Assembly: GCA_937895695.1 (NCBI GenBank)
Contig: CALBLM010000389.1
Coordinates: forward strand, 1-8,435
DNA length: 8,435 nt
Source of the DNA: an uncultured Megasphaera sp.
GTDB taxonomy: Bacteria; Bacillota; Negativicutes; Veillonellales; Megasphaeraceae
Reading direction: 5' to 3'
Shown here: one piece after another, positions 1-6,451 of the stretch
How positions within the stretch are numbered: position 1 is the stretch's first letter
Layout: each line of letters opens with the position of its first letter
Made by a program: the position numbers and the translations under genes
Notes under the pieces: generated by a model
Databases searched by the model: none
Told to the model about the DNA's origin: nothing
The model's input: only the letters and a program-made list of their open reading frames with translations

Positions 1-1
1 A

Positions 2-457
2 AAATACGGCCAAGTAGTATCAGTCCTTTTGTCAATGTTTTTGTTCATTTTATTCGCAAATGAATTAGGGTTGTTGCCAAGTCCTCATATATTGGCATCA
101 CCAACCAATGATTTAAATACGACTGTTGCATTAGCTTTGGTTTCTTCTTTTATGGTCCACTTTATGGCTCTAAAGAACCAAGGATTCAATAAACACTTTA
201 AACACTTTTTCAAACCATTTGCGCCATTTGTTGTTATCAATTTGATGGAAGAAGTTACGAAACCGTTAACATTAGCATTTCGTCTTTTTGGTAATATCTT
301 AGCCGGAGAAATTTTGTTGGAAGTATTGTATTTCCTTGTGCCGGTAGGCATTCCGATTATTTGGCTTATTTTTAGTCTGGTTATCGGATTGATTCAGGCG
401 TTTATCTTTACCATTTTAACAACATCATACTTAGCTCCGTCTTTTGCAGAAAATTAA
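2..457 (+). CDS. atpB: F1Fo ATP synthase subunit a, C-terminal part (5' truncated)
   Basis: Subunit a is the membrane stator of Fo and forms the two ion half-channels beside the c-ring. The reading frame is open from base 2, so the gene begins upstream of the window; the ATG at 35 and the apparent start at 29 are internal. About 151 residues are visible, all from the hydrophobic C-terminal domain. The essential arginine is in the motif FRLFGN (Arg codon 281-283), which faces the c-ring carboxylate. It is followed by two more membrane helices, the last carrying the conserved Gln of the LIQAFIF motif. The protein ends in a short polar tail (SFAEN) with a TAA stop. atpE follows after 42 bases. 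The identity is secure from motif and operon position; the N-terminal portion and the promoter of the operon cannot be seen. Confidence 0.96.
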   Translation, partial: KYGQVVSVLLSMFLFILFANELGLLPSPHILASPTNDLNTTVALALVSSFMVHFMALKNQGFNKHFKHFFKPFAPFVVINLMEEVTKPLTLAFRLFGNILAGEILLEVLYFLVPVGIPIIWLIFSLVIGLIQAFIFTILTTSYLAPSFAEN

Positions 458-499
458 AGATGGAGACAGCAGTTATGTATATTTAGGAGGTCATTTATT

Positions 500-757
500 A
501 TGGAAAAAGCACTCGTATTAGCATTATCAGCCCTTGGTGCCAGCGTAGGCATTGGTTTGGCAGCTCTTGGTGCTGCAATTGGTGATGGACATGCAGCATC
601 TAAGATGCTTGAAGGTGTTGCTCGTCAGCCGGAAATGGGTGGCAAATTGCTGGTTAATATGCTTATTTCTATTGGCTTGATTGAATCTATGCCTATCATT
701 GCAGCGGTTATCGCCATTGTATTGGTATTTGCCAATCCGTTTGCCAGCCTGTTTTAA
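500..757 (+). CDS. atpE: F1Fo ATP synthase subunit c (rotor ring proteolipid)
   Basis: Subunit c forms the oligomeric rotor ring of Fo. The 85-residue protein is a hairpin of two membrane helices (about residues 4-28 and 50-80) joined by the polar loop ARQPE (residues 41-45), whose RQP contacts gamma and epsilon. The ion-binding carboxylate is Glu62, in the sequence LIESMP. Aligned without gaps on the RQP loop to my recollection of the Ilyobacter tartaricus Na+-type c subunit, Asp29 falls at the position of Gln32, Glu62 at Glu65 and Ser63 at Ser66. The site therefore has two carboxylates and the serine hydroxyl. That pattern is compatible with Na+ binding but does not prove it. The ATG is preceded by a full AGGAGG (485-490) at 9 bases, one of the strongest ribosome sites in the window, as expected for the subunit needed in most copies. 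Confidence 0.98.
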   Translation: MEKALVLALSALGASVGIGLAALGAAIGDGHAASKMLEGVARQPEMGGKLLVNMLISIGLIESMPIIAAVIAIVLVFANPFASLF

Positions 758-766
758 TTTGTCTAC

Positions 767-781
767 AATGGATGATCCATT
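767..781 (+). other. Short perfect hairpin between atpE and atpF
   Basis: AATGGA (767-772) and TCCATT (776-781) are exact inverted repeats around a 3-base loop. They sit 10 bases after the atpE stop and just upstream of the atpF Shine-Dalgarno. There is no T-tract, so it is not a terminator. A role in segmental stability of the atpE message or in modulating atpF translation is inference only. Confidence 0.4.
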
Positions 782-787
782 ACAACA

Positions 788-795
788 GGGGAGGG
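788..795 (+). promoter_or_regulatory. Shine-Dalgarno sequence that sets the TTG start of atpF
   Basis: GGGGAGGG lies 7 bases before the TTG at 803. No ATG or GTG lies at a suitable distance, and the protein read from this TTG begins with the usual short N-terminus before the membrane anchor of subunit b. The ribosome site therefore supports the non-ATG start. Confidence 0.75.
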
Positions 796-802
796 ACGCA
801 TA

Positions 803-1303
803 TTGGTTAACTTAAATGGTACCTTACTGTTCCAGATTATCAACTTCATAGTCTTAGTCGTTATTTTGGCAAAGTTTGCGTATAAACCATTGTTAAAAAC
901 ATTGGAAGAACGACGTAATAAAATTGCCAGTGATTTGGATGAAGCTGCGAAAGCTCGTCAGGAAGCTGACAAATTAAAAGCTGATTATGAAGCACAGATT
1001 CGGGAAGCACAGACCAAAGCCCAAGCTATTGTCGATAAAGCTGTAAAACAAGCTGATAAAGAAGCGCAAGCACAGCTGGATGCAATTCGTGCGCAAATTG
1101 CCCGAGAAAAACAAGTTGCTCAGACAGAAATTGCGAATGAACGGGAAGCTGCTATCAGGGACATGCGTAAAGAAGTAGTAACACTGTCTATGGCTGTGGC
1201 AGAAAAATTACTGCAGAAGAACATGAATACAGATATGAACGCAAAACTGGTTGCAGAATGCATTAATCAGCTCCAGACGAATAGCCGTATGAAAGGGAAC
1301 TGA
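803..1303 (+). CDS. atpF: F1Fo ATP synthase subunit b (peripheral stalk)
   Basis: Subunit b anchors the peripheral stalk in the membrane and holds F1 through delta. The 166-residue protein has the family layout. One N-terminal membrane helix (about residues 8-27) is followed by a basic stretch with KPLLKTLEERR, then a long charged, Ala/Lys/Glu/Gln-rich right-handed coiled coil (about residues 35-140). A short C-terminal segment would meet delta. Length is within the usual 155-175 range. Translation starts at TTG with a strong upstream SD (788-795). The stop is 5 bases before the atpH start, so translation of the two genes is probably linked. A single b gene is present, so the stalk is probably a b homodimer. 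Confidence 0.96.
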   Translation: MVNLNGTLLFQIINFIVLVVILAKFAYKPLLKTLEERRNKIASDLDEAAKARQEADKLKADYEAQIREAQTKAQAIVDKAVKQADKEAQAQLDAIRAQIAREKQVAQTEIANEREAAIRDMRKEVVTLSMAVAEKLLQKNMNTDMNAKLVAECINQLQTNSRMKGN

Positions 1304-1308
1304 TCGTT

Positions 1309-1870
1309 ATGATACCCGAAACGATTTATAGCAAATACAGCCAGGCAATGTTTGACATTGCCAGCGAGCAAAAAAAGCTTACAGAATTTGGAACAGAACT
1401 GAAAAAAGTACGGGATACGTTTCAAGAAAATCCGGATTTATGGAAATTTTTGAACCATCCTCTTGTACCGCCTCAGTCTAAAAAAGAAACAATACAAAAA
1501 GTCTTTGCAGCAGATGTATCGCCATTAGTGCTGCAGTTCATCTATGTCATGATTGATAGAGCTCGTGAAGCTGCGTTTGGCAATCGATGGATTTATCGAT
1601 TTGGCACGTCGGGCTCAACACATTGAAGTTGCGAAAGTTCGGGTTGTTAAGAAGTTGACAACAGCAGAAGAAACACAGCTTCGCACGAATCTAGAAAAAA
1701 TGACCGGTAAAAAAATAGAACTGCTCTATTATGTAGATCCGTCTATTATTGGCGGCATGGTGATTCAGATTGGCGACAGATTAATTGATGGTAGTCTGAA
1801 ACGTCAGCTGCAGGATATGCAGCATATGCTGATGCAAAATGACGCAATGAATGGGGTGACGGACGAATAA
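1309..1870 (+). pseudogene. atpH: F1Fo ATP synthase subunit delta, frameshifted as read
   Basis: Delta links the top of the alpha3beta3 head to subunit b. Its two halves are in different frames. Frame 1 from the ATG at 1309 gives a typical N-terminal helical domain (YSKYSQAMFDIA, then NHPLVPPQSKKE) up to IDRAREAA, ending near 1575. It then becomes unrelated sequence and stops at 1624-1626. The family sequence resumes in the +1 frame at about 1577 with LAIDGFIDLARRAQ. It continues through the C-terminal domain (IIGGMVIQIGDRLIDGSLKRQL) to the TAA at 1868-1870, which overlaps the atpA ATG by one base. The two halves joined would give about 186 residues, near the family norm of 175-185. Between the conserved Arg and Phe of the linking helix the join is two residues shorter than in E. 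coli delta, as I recall it. The net change is thus +1 base, or about -5 relative to a full-length gene. A sequencing or assembly error is the simplest explanation. Confidence 0.92.
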
Positions 1871-3405
1871 TGAAAATGAAGCCAGAAGAAATTACGGCTA
1901 TAATCAAAAAACAAATCGAAGATTATAATGTGGAAATGAATGTCGATGATGTCGGCACCGTTCTGGAAGTCGGGGACGGCATTGCCCATATTTACGGTTT
2001 GGATAAGGCCATGTCTGGGGAATTATTGGAATTACCTCATGGTGTATATGGACTGGCCTTGAACTTGGAAGAAGATAATGTTGGTGCAGTATTGCTTGGT
2101 AATGACTCGCTCATTAAAGAAGGAGATACAGTTCGTCGTACAGGACGTGTTATGAGTGTTCCTGTCGGAGATGCTGTTATTGGACGTGTTGTAAATCCGT
2201 TGGGCGCACCGATTGATGGTAAAGGTGAAATTAAAACGACGGAAACACGTCGTGTAGAAGTTCAAGCATCTGGTATTGCCGATCGGCAGCCAGTTAAAGT
2301 ACCGCTTCAGACTGGATTAAAAGCCATTGACTCGATGGTACCAATCGGACGCGGACAGCGTGAATTAATCATTGGTGACCGCGGTACCGGTAAAACAGCC
2401 ATTGCTATTGATACGATTTTGAATCAAAAAGACAGCGGTGTCATTTGTGTATATGTAGCTATCGGCCAAAAGGCATCTACAGTTGCACGGGTTGTTCGTA
2501 CGTTGGAAGAACATGGCGCTATGTCGTACACTATCGTTGTGGCAGCTACGGCATCTGATGGTGCACCACTCCAGTATTTGGCACCATATTCCGGTGTATC
2601 CATGGGCGAATATTTTATGCATAAAGGTAAAGACGTTCTTTGTGTATATGATGATTTATCCAAACATGCACAGGCATATCGTGCAATGAGTTTGCTTCTG
2701 CGTCGTCCACCAGGACGTGAAGCATATCCGGGCGATGTATTTTACTTACATTCTCGGTTACTGGAACGGGCAGCTAAACTGTCTAAAGAATTAGGCGGCG
2801 GTTCTATTACGGCTCTTCCGATTATTGAAACACTGGCTGGTGACTTATCTGCATATATTCCGACCAATGTTATTTCCATTACAGATGGCCAAATTTTCTT
2901 GGAAACCGAAGCGTTTAACTCTGGTATTCGTCCGGCTATCAATGTTGGCTTATCTGTATCTCGTGTTGGTGGGTCTGCACAGATTAAAGCTATGAAGAAT
3001 ATTGCCGGCACATTGCGCTTGGATTTAGCACAATATCGTGAATTGGCTGCGTTTGCACAATTTGGCTCTGACTTGGATAAAAACACGAAAGCCCAGATTG
3101 ATAAAGGTAAACGTACGATGCAGTTATTAATTCAGCCGCAGTACCAGCCAATGCCTGTTGAAGATCAGGTTATGCAGATTTATTTAGCTGTTAAAAATTA
3201 CCTGATGCCGATTCAAGTAGAAGAAGTAACGCAGTTTGCTGACGGGTTCATTAAATTTATGCATGCTAATTATCCAGATGTTGGCGAAAGCATTAAAACA
3301 ACAAAAGAACTCGGCAAAGATGCAGAAGCAACGCTTCAGAAAGCAATTAGTGAATATACAAAACAATATGGCACTTCTCATGAATTAATTAAAGAGGAGG
3401 AATAA
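1870..3405 (+). CDS. atpA: F1Fo ATP synthase subunit alpha
   Basis: Alpha forms the catalytic head with beta and carries the non-catalytic nucleotide sites. The 511-residue length fits the family (about 500-515). In order it shows an N-terminal helix and beta-barrel (about residues 1-95), then the nucleotide-binding domain with the P-loop GDRGTGKT at residues 169-176. Next comes the LCVYDDLSKHA strand with the Walker B region (about 257-267). The arginine finger, Arg365 in the VSRVGG motif, reaches the catalytic site on beta. A helical C-terminal domain completes it. The ATG overlaps the delta stop by one base (TAATG), which is typical of translational coupling; a GGGGTGA at about 1853-1859 could serve as SD. 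A second in-frame ATG two codons in could also be used. All key residues are present. Confidence 0.98.
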   Translation: MKMKPEEITAIIKKQIEDYNVEMNVDDVGTVLEVGDGIAHIYGLDKAMSGELLELPHGVYGLALNLEEDNVGAVLLGNDSLIKEGDTVRRTGRVMSVPVGDAVIGRVVNPLGAPIDGKGEIKTTETRRVEVQASGIADRQPVKVPLQTGLKAIDSMVPIGRGQRELIIGDRGTGKTAIAIDTILNQKDSGVICVYVAIGQKASTVARVVRTLEEHGAMSYTIVVAATASDGAPLQYLAPYSGVSMGEYFMHKGKDVLCVYDDLSKHAQAYRAMSLLLRRPPGREAYPGDVFYLHSRLLERAAKLSKELGGGSITALPIIETLAGDLSAYIPTNVISITDGQIFLETEAFNSGIRPAINVGLSVSRVGGSAQIKAMKNIAGTLRLDLAQYRELAAFAQFGSDLDKNTKAQIDKGKRTMQLLIQPQYQPMPVEDQVMQIYLAVKNYLMPIQVEEVTQFADGFIKFMHANYPDVGESIKTTKELGKDAEATLQKAISEYTKQYGTSHELIKEEE

Positions 3406-3408
3406 CCT

Positions 3409-4272
3409 ATGCCGAGTGCACGCGAAATCAATAGACGGATTAAGTCCGTTACGAATACTCAGCAGATTACTAAGGCCATGAAGATGGTATCCTCCGTACG
3501 ACTGCGCCGTGCACAGGATCGGGCGCTGGCTACAGCACCTTATACTGAAAAAATTGAAGGGATGTTGCAGCGCTTATCGGCAGCTGCAACGGGAGATGGC
3601 ATTGCGTTATTTAAGCCGCATGATACTGTAAAAAAAGTATGTTATATTATTATAGGCTCCGATAAAGGGCTTGCCGGCGCATTTAATTCCAACGTGAATA
3701 AGGCGATGGTTGCGGTCCTTAAAGATAAACCACGCGATGCATCATGCCTTTTGGTTACAGGTCGTAAACCTGCTGAATATTTAAAACATCTCCATATTGT
3801 GCCGGACAAGAAATGGACTGGTTTTTCTGATAAACCACAACTAGTTCATGCTCAGCGCATTGCCCATTTGGCAGTAGAAAAATTCTTATCAGGTGAAGTG
3901 GATGAAGTGTATATTATTTATACGCAGTTTAAATCTGCTTTGTCACAAGAACTTCAAACAGTTAAAATGCTGCCTATTGTGCCAAACGCCGAAGATAAGA
4001 CGACAGAACCGAGGGGAGAATACTTGTTTGCGCCAGATCCACAACAAGTACTGGAATCGATTTTGCCGCAGTATTTAGATATGGTCGTATATAACAGCTT
4101 GCTTCAATCAGCTGCAAGTGAACTGGGATCCCGGATGACGGCAATGACGTCAGCAACGGATAATGCCAGTGCATTGATTGATAAACTGACAGTTCATTAT
4201 AATAAAGTTCGTCAGGCTGGTATTACGAACGAACTGACGGAAATCGTCAGCGGTGCCAATGCCCTCCAATAG
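3409..4272 (+). CDS. atpG: F1Fo ATP synthase subunit gamma (central shaft)
   Basis: Gamma is the rotating shaft that couples the c-ring to conformational change in the beta subunits. The 287-residue protein opens with the family signature (REINRRIKSVTNTQQITKAM, residues 5-24), the N-terminal helix of the shaft coiled coil. The middle Rossmann-like domain has GSDKGLAGAFN (around residue 83), where many homologues have SDRGLCG. The C-terminal helix includes ATDNAS and the YNKVRQAGITNELTEI signature, ending in SGANAL. It starts 3 bases after the atpA stop, with a strong GAGGAGG (3394-3400) at 8 bases inside the atpA tail. Length and motifs indicate an intact gene. Confidence 0.97.
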   Translation: MPSAREINRRIKSVTNTQQITKAMKMVSSVRLRRAQDRALATAPYTEKIEGMLQRLSAAATGDGIALFKPHDTVKKVCYIIIGSDKGLAGAFNSNVNKAMVAVLKDKPRDASCLLVTGRKPAEYLKHLHIVPDKKWTGFSDKPQLVHAQRIAHLAVEKFLSGEVDEVYIIYTQFKSALSQELQTVKMLPIVPNAEDKTTEPRGEYLFAPDPQQVLESILPQYLDMVVYNSLLQSAASELGSRMTAMTSATDNASALIDKLTVHYNKVRQAGITNELTEIVSGANALQ

Positions 4273-4283
4273 TCGTGCATTGG
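4256..4283 (+). other. Inverted repeat at the atpG-atpD junction
   Basis: CCAATGC (4256-4262, inside the atpG end) pairs exactly with GCATTGG (4277-4283) around a 14-base loop. TCCAAT (4265-4270) could instead pair with ATTGGA at 4279-4284 or 4284-4289, so alternative folds exist. No T-tract follows, so it is not an intrinsic terminator. It may affect mRNA processing or stability in the widest internal gap of the operon; this is inference. Confidence 0.35.
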
Positions 4284-4300
4284 ATTGGAAATTAAAAAAG

Positions 4301-4314
4301 AGAGGAGAACCTCT
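4301..4314 (+). promoter_or_regulatory. atpD Shine-Dalgarno inside a small hairpin
   Basis: AGAGG (4301-4305) and CCTCT (4310-4314) form a 5-bp stem with the loop AGAA. The ribosome site AGGAG (4303-4307) of atpD (ATG at 4317) lies within it. The stem is short, so any effect on beta translation would be modest. Confidence 0.4.
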
Positions 4315-4316
4315 TC

Positions 4317-5735
4317 ATGAGCAATAACATTGGGAAAGTAGTACAGGTCATTGGCCCTGTTATTGACGTGCGGTTTGCTTCTGAAGCAGATTTGCCGGCA
4401 ATTTACAACGCTATTCACGTTACTGGCGGTGAAGGCGATCAGGCTATTGACTTAGTAGCAGAAGTTATGCAGCATTTAGGCGACGACGTAGTACGCTGTG
4501 TTGCCATGAGCTCGACAGACGGTCTCGTTCGTGGAATGGCTGCAGAAGATACGGGGGGCCCGATTAAGGTTCCTGTTGGCAAGGGTGTTTTAGGCCGAAT
4601 CTTTAATGTCTTAGGTCAGACTGTTGATAAAGTAGATGAAAAAGTAAAGGCTGATGATTATTGGCCGATTCATCGTCCGGCTCCGAAGTTTGAAGACCAG
4701 GCAACAGGTACAGAAATTTTGGAAACAGGCATTAAGGTTGTTGACTTGATTGCTCCATATGCCAAAGGTGGTAAAATTGGTTTGTTTGGCGGTGCTGGTG
4801 TAGGTAAGACCGTCCTTATTATGGAATTGATTCACAATGTTGCCACTGAACATGGCGGTTATTCCGTATTTACGGGCGTTGGTGAACGTACGCGTGAAGG
4901 CAACGATTTGTGGAATGAAATGAAAGAATCAGGCGTTATCAGCAAGACTGCGCTTGTATACGGCCAGATGAATGAACCACCAGGAGCTCGTATGCGTGTC
5001 GGCTTGACGGGTCTTACGATGGCAGAATATTTCCGTGATCAAGAACATCAAGACGTATTGCTTTTTATTGATAACATTTTCCGTTTCATTCAGGCTGGTT
5101 CTGAAGTATCGGCATTACTTGGACGTATTCCGTCTGCCGTTGGGTATCAGCCGACATTGGGTACTGACGTAGGTGCCTTACAGGAACGTATTACATCAAC
5201 TAAAAACGGTTCTATTACTTCCGTACAGGCCGTTTACGTTCCTGCCGATGACTTGACGGACCCGGCTCCGGCAGCAACCTTTGCTCACTTGGATGCGACG
5301 ACCGTATTGTCTCGTCAAATTGCTGAATTAGGGATTTATCCGGCTGTAGATCCATTGGATTCTACATCCCGTATTCTTGATCCGCATATTATCGGAGAAG
5401 AACACTATAAAGTAGCTCGTGAAGTACAGGCTATTTTACAGAAATACAATGATTTACAGGATATTATTGCTATCCTGGGTATTGATGAATTATCGGAAGA
5501 AGATAAACTTACTGTTGCTCGTGCTCGTAAGATTCAGCGTTTCCTGAGCCAGCCATTTGCTGTTGCTGAACAGTTTACAGGCCAACCGGGACGGTATGTA
5601 CCGCTGAAAGATACGATTAAAGGCTTTGAAGAAATCTTGTCCGGTAAATGCGACGACATGCCGGAACAGGCATTTTATATGGTAGGCAATATCGAAGAAG
5701 CATACGAAAAGGCCAAGACTCTGAAAGGAGAATAG
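4317..5735 (+). CDS. atpD: F1Fo ATP synthase subunit beta (catalytic)
   Basis: Beta carries the three catalytic sites that make or hydrolyse ATP in F1. The 472-residue length is typical (about 460-480). Visible in order are the N-terminal beta-barrel (about residues 1-80), the P-loop GGAGVGKT (158-165) and the catalytic glutamate Glu190 in GERTREGNDL. Walker B is LLFIDNIFRF with Asp252. The loop ALLGRIPSAVGYQPTL and the YPAVDPLDSTSR segment follow. The DELSEED lever (390-396), which contacts gamma, is in the C-terminal helical domain. Every catalytic residue I can identify is intact. It follows atpG after 44 bases and precedes atpC by 3 bases. Confidence 0.99.
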   Translation: MSNNIGKVVQVIGPVIDVRFASEADLPAIYNAIHVTGGEGDQAIDLVAEVMQHLGDDVVRCVAMSSTDGLVRGMAAEDTGGPIKVPVGKGVLGRIFNVLGQTVDKVDEKVKADDYWPIHRPAPKFEDQATGTEILETGIKVVDLIAPYAKGGKIGLFGGAGVGKTVLIMELIHNVATEHGGYSVFTGVGERTREGNDLWNEMKESGVISKTALVYGQMNEPPGARMRVGLTGLTMAEYFRDQEHQDVLLFIDNIFRFIQAGSEVSALLGRIPSAVGYQPTLGTDVGALQERITSTKNGSITSVQAVYVPADDLTDPAPAATFAHLDATTVLSRQIAELGIYPAVDPLDSTSRILDPHIIGEEHYKVAREVQAILQKYNDLQDIIAILGIDELSEEDKLTVARARKIQRFLSQPFAVAEQFTGQPGRYVPLKDTIKGFEEILSGKCDDMPEQAFYMVGNIEEAYEKAKTLKGE

Positions 5736-5738
5736 GCT

Positions 5739-6158
5739 ATGGCAGAAAAAGGAAAGACTATCCATTTGGAAGTCATTACGCCTGATGCTGCTGTACTGCA
5801 GGAAGATGTAGAATTCGTTTTAGTTCGGGCATTAGACGGCGATTTGGGGATTATGCCAAATCATGCGCCGCTTATTGCATCGTTACGCATTGCACCACTT
5901 TTCTATGATAAAAATGGTCAGCGTAAATGTCTTTCTGTTGCCGCTGGTTTTTTGGAAATCAATGACAATGTGATGACAGTGATTTCACCGGCTGCGGAAT
6001 TGCCGCGTGCTATTGATGTCAAACGTGCTCAGTCTGCAAAAGAACGAGCAGAAAAAAGACTCAATGATAATCATGGCGATATAGATGTAGAACGAGCTAA
6101 GTTAGCAATGCAGAGAGCATTATGCCGTTTGCATGTAGCTAATGAGTATACGGAATAA
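5739..6158 (+). CDS. atpC: F1Fo ATP synthase subunit epsilon
   Basis: Epsilon sits at the foot of the shaft, joins gamma to the c-ring and can inhibit ATP hydrolysis through its C-terminal helices. The 139-residue protein has the N-terminal beta-sandwich (about residues 6-90) with the family motifs DGDLGIMPNHAPLIASL and VAAGFLEI. A helical hairpin (about 93-135) rich in Lys, Arg, Glu and Ala follows, so it is the full-length two-helix form. It starts 3 bases after the atpD stop behind AAAGGAG (5724-5730). It is the last gene of the operon and is followed within 35 bases by an intrinsic terminator. Confidence 0.96.
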   Translation: MAEKGKTIHLEVITPDAAVLQEDVEFVLVRALDGDLGIMPNHAPLIASLRIAPLFYDKNGQRKCLSVAAGFLEINDNVMTVISPAAELPRAIDVKRAQSAKERAEKRLNDNHGDIDVERAKLAMQRALCRLHVANEYTE

Positions 6159-6191
6159 CAGCAGTATTTGCGCAATAAGAAGCTGATAAAT

Positions 6192-6240
6192 AAAAGAGGT
6201 TCCCTGACTCTATCGGGTTGGGTGGACCTCTTTTGTTTGT
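6192..6240 (+). terminator. Intrinsic terminator of the atp operon
   Basis: AAAAGAGGT (6192-6200) pairs perfectly with ACCTCTTTT (6226-6234). The inner loop of 25 bases has further pairing possible between CCC and GGG. The 3' arm runs into TTTTGTTTGT. The A-rich 5' arm means it could also act on the opposite strand. It lies 33 bases after the atpC stop. Confidence 0.85.
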
Positions 6241-6364
6241 CATATATCATAATTCTATATGTATAGATCAATTCGTTCATTGGGTGAGGAGTCTATAGAT
6301 TGCGTATCTAGTAATAGAATGTAAATGGTTCTATTTCTTTTTTTATGCGGAAAGATTTGCAATA
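6235..6364. other. Non-coding spacer between the atp terminator and the DUF535 promoter
   Basis: No credible gene is seen in this AT-rich stretch. It contains a small palindrome, TCTATA (6254-6259) with TATAGA (6262-6267). It also holds AATAGAA (6313-6319) opposite TTCTATT (6329-6335), followed by TCTTTTTTT. The latter looks like a terminator but its stem has only one G:C pair, so a function is doubtful. Confidence 0.4.
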
Positions 6365-6394
6365 TTGACAGAGAAATGAGAAAAAATGTATAAT
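6365..6394 (+). promoter_or_regulatory. Consensus housekeeping (sigma-A type) promoter of the DUF535 gene
   Basis: TTGACA (6365-6370) and TATAAT (6389-6394) are both perfect consensus hexamers with an 18-base spacer that is A-rich before the -10. Transcription should start near 6401, leaving a leader of about 50 bases before the ATG at 6452. I saw no obvious operator. Confidence 0.85.
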
Positions 6395-6451
6395 ATACGT
6401 TGCTGATAGTATTTTACGGGTTACGATATTGCCTGCGAAGGAGGCGCTTTC

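Noticed and set aside
1570..1590. Programmed +1 ribosomal frameshift in atpH
   Set aside because: No known slippery pattern, stop codon in place or upstream stimulator is visible at the join, and residues appear to be missing. No such mechanism is known to me for atpH.
1553..1870. Separate small gene starting at TTG 1553
   Set aside because: There is no ribosome site, and the sequence is simply the C-terminal half of delta. It is better read as the second part of a frameshifted atpH.
2742..3086. 114-residue open frame on the minus strand inside atpA
   Set aside because: It is antisense to strongly conserved alpha sequence, with no ribosome site and no recognisable protein features. It is a shadow of codon usage.
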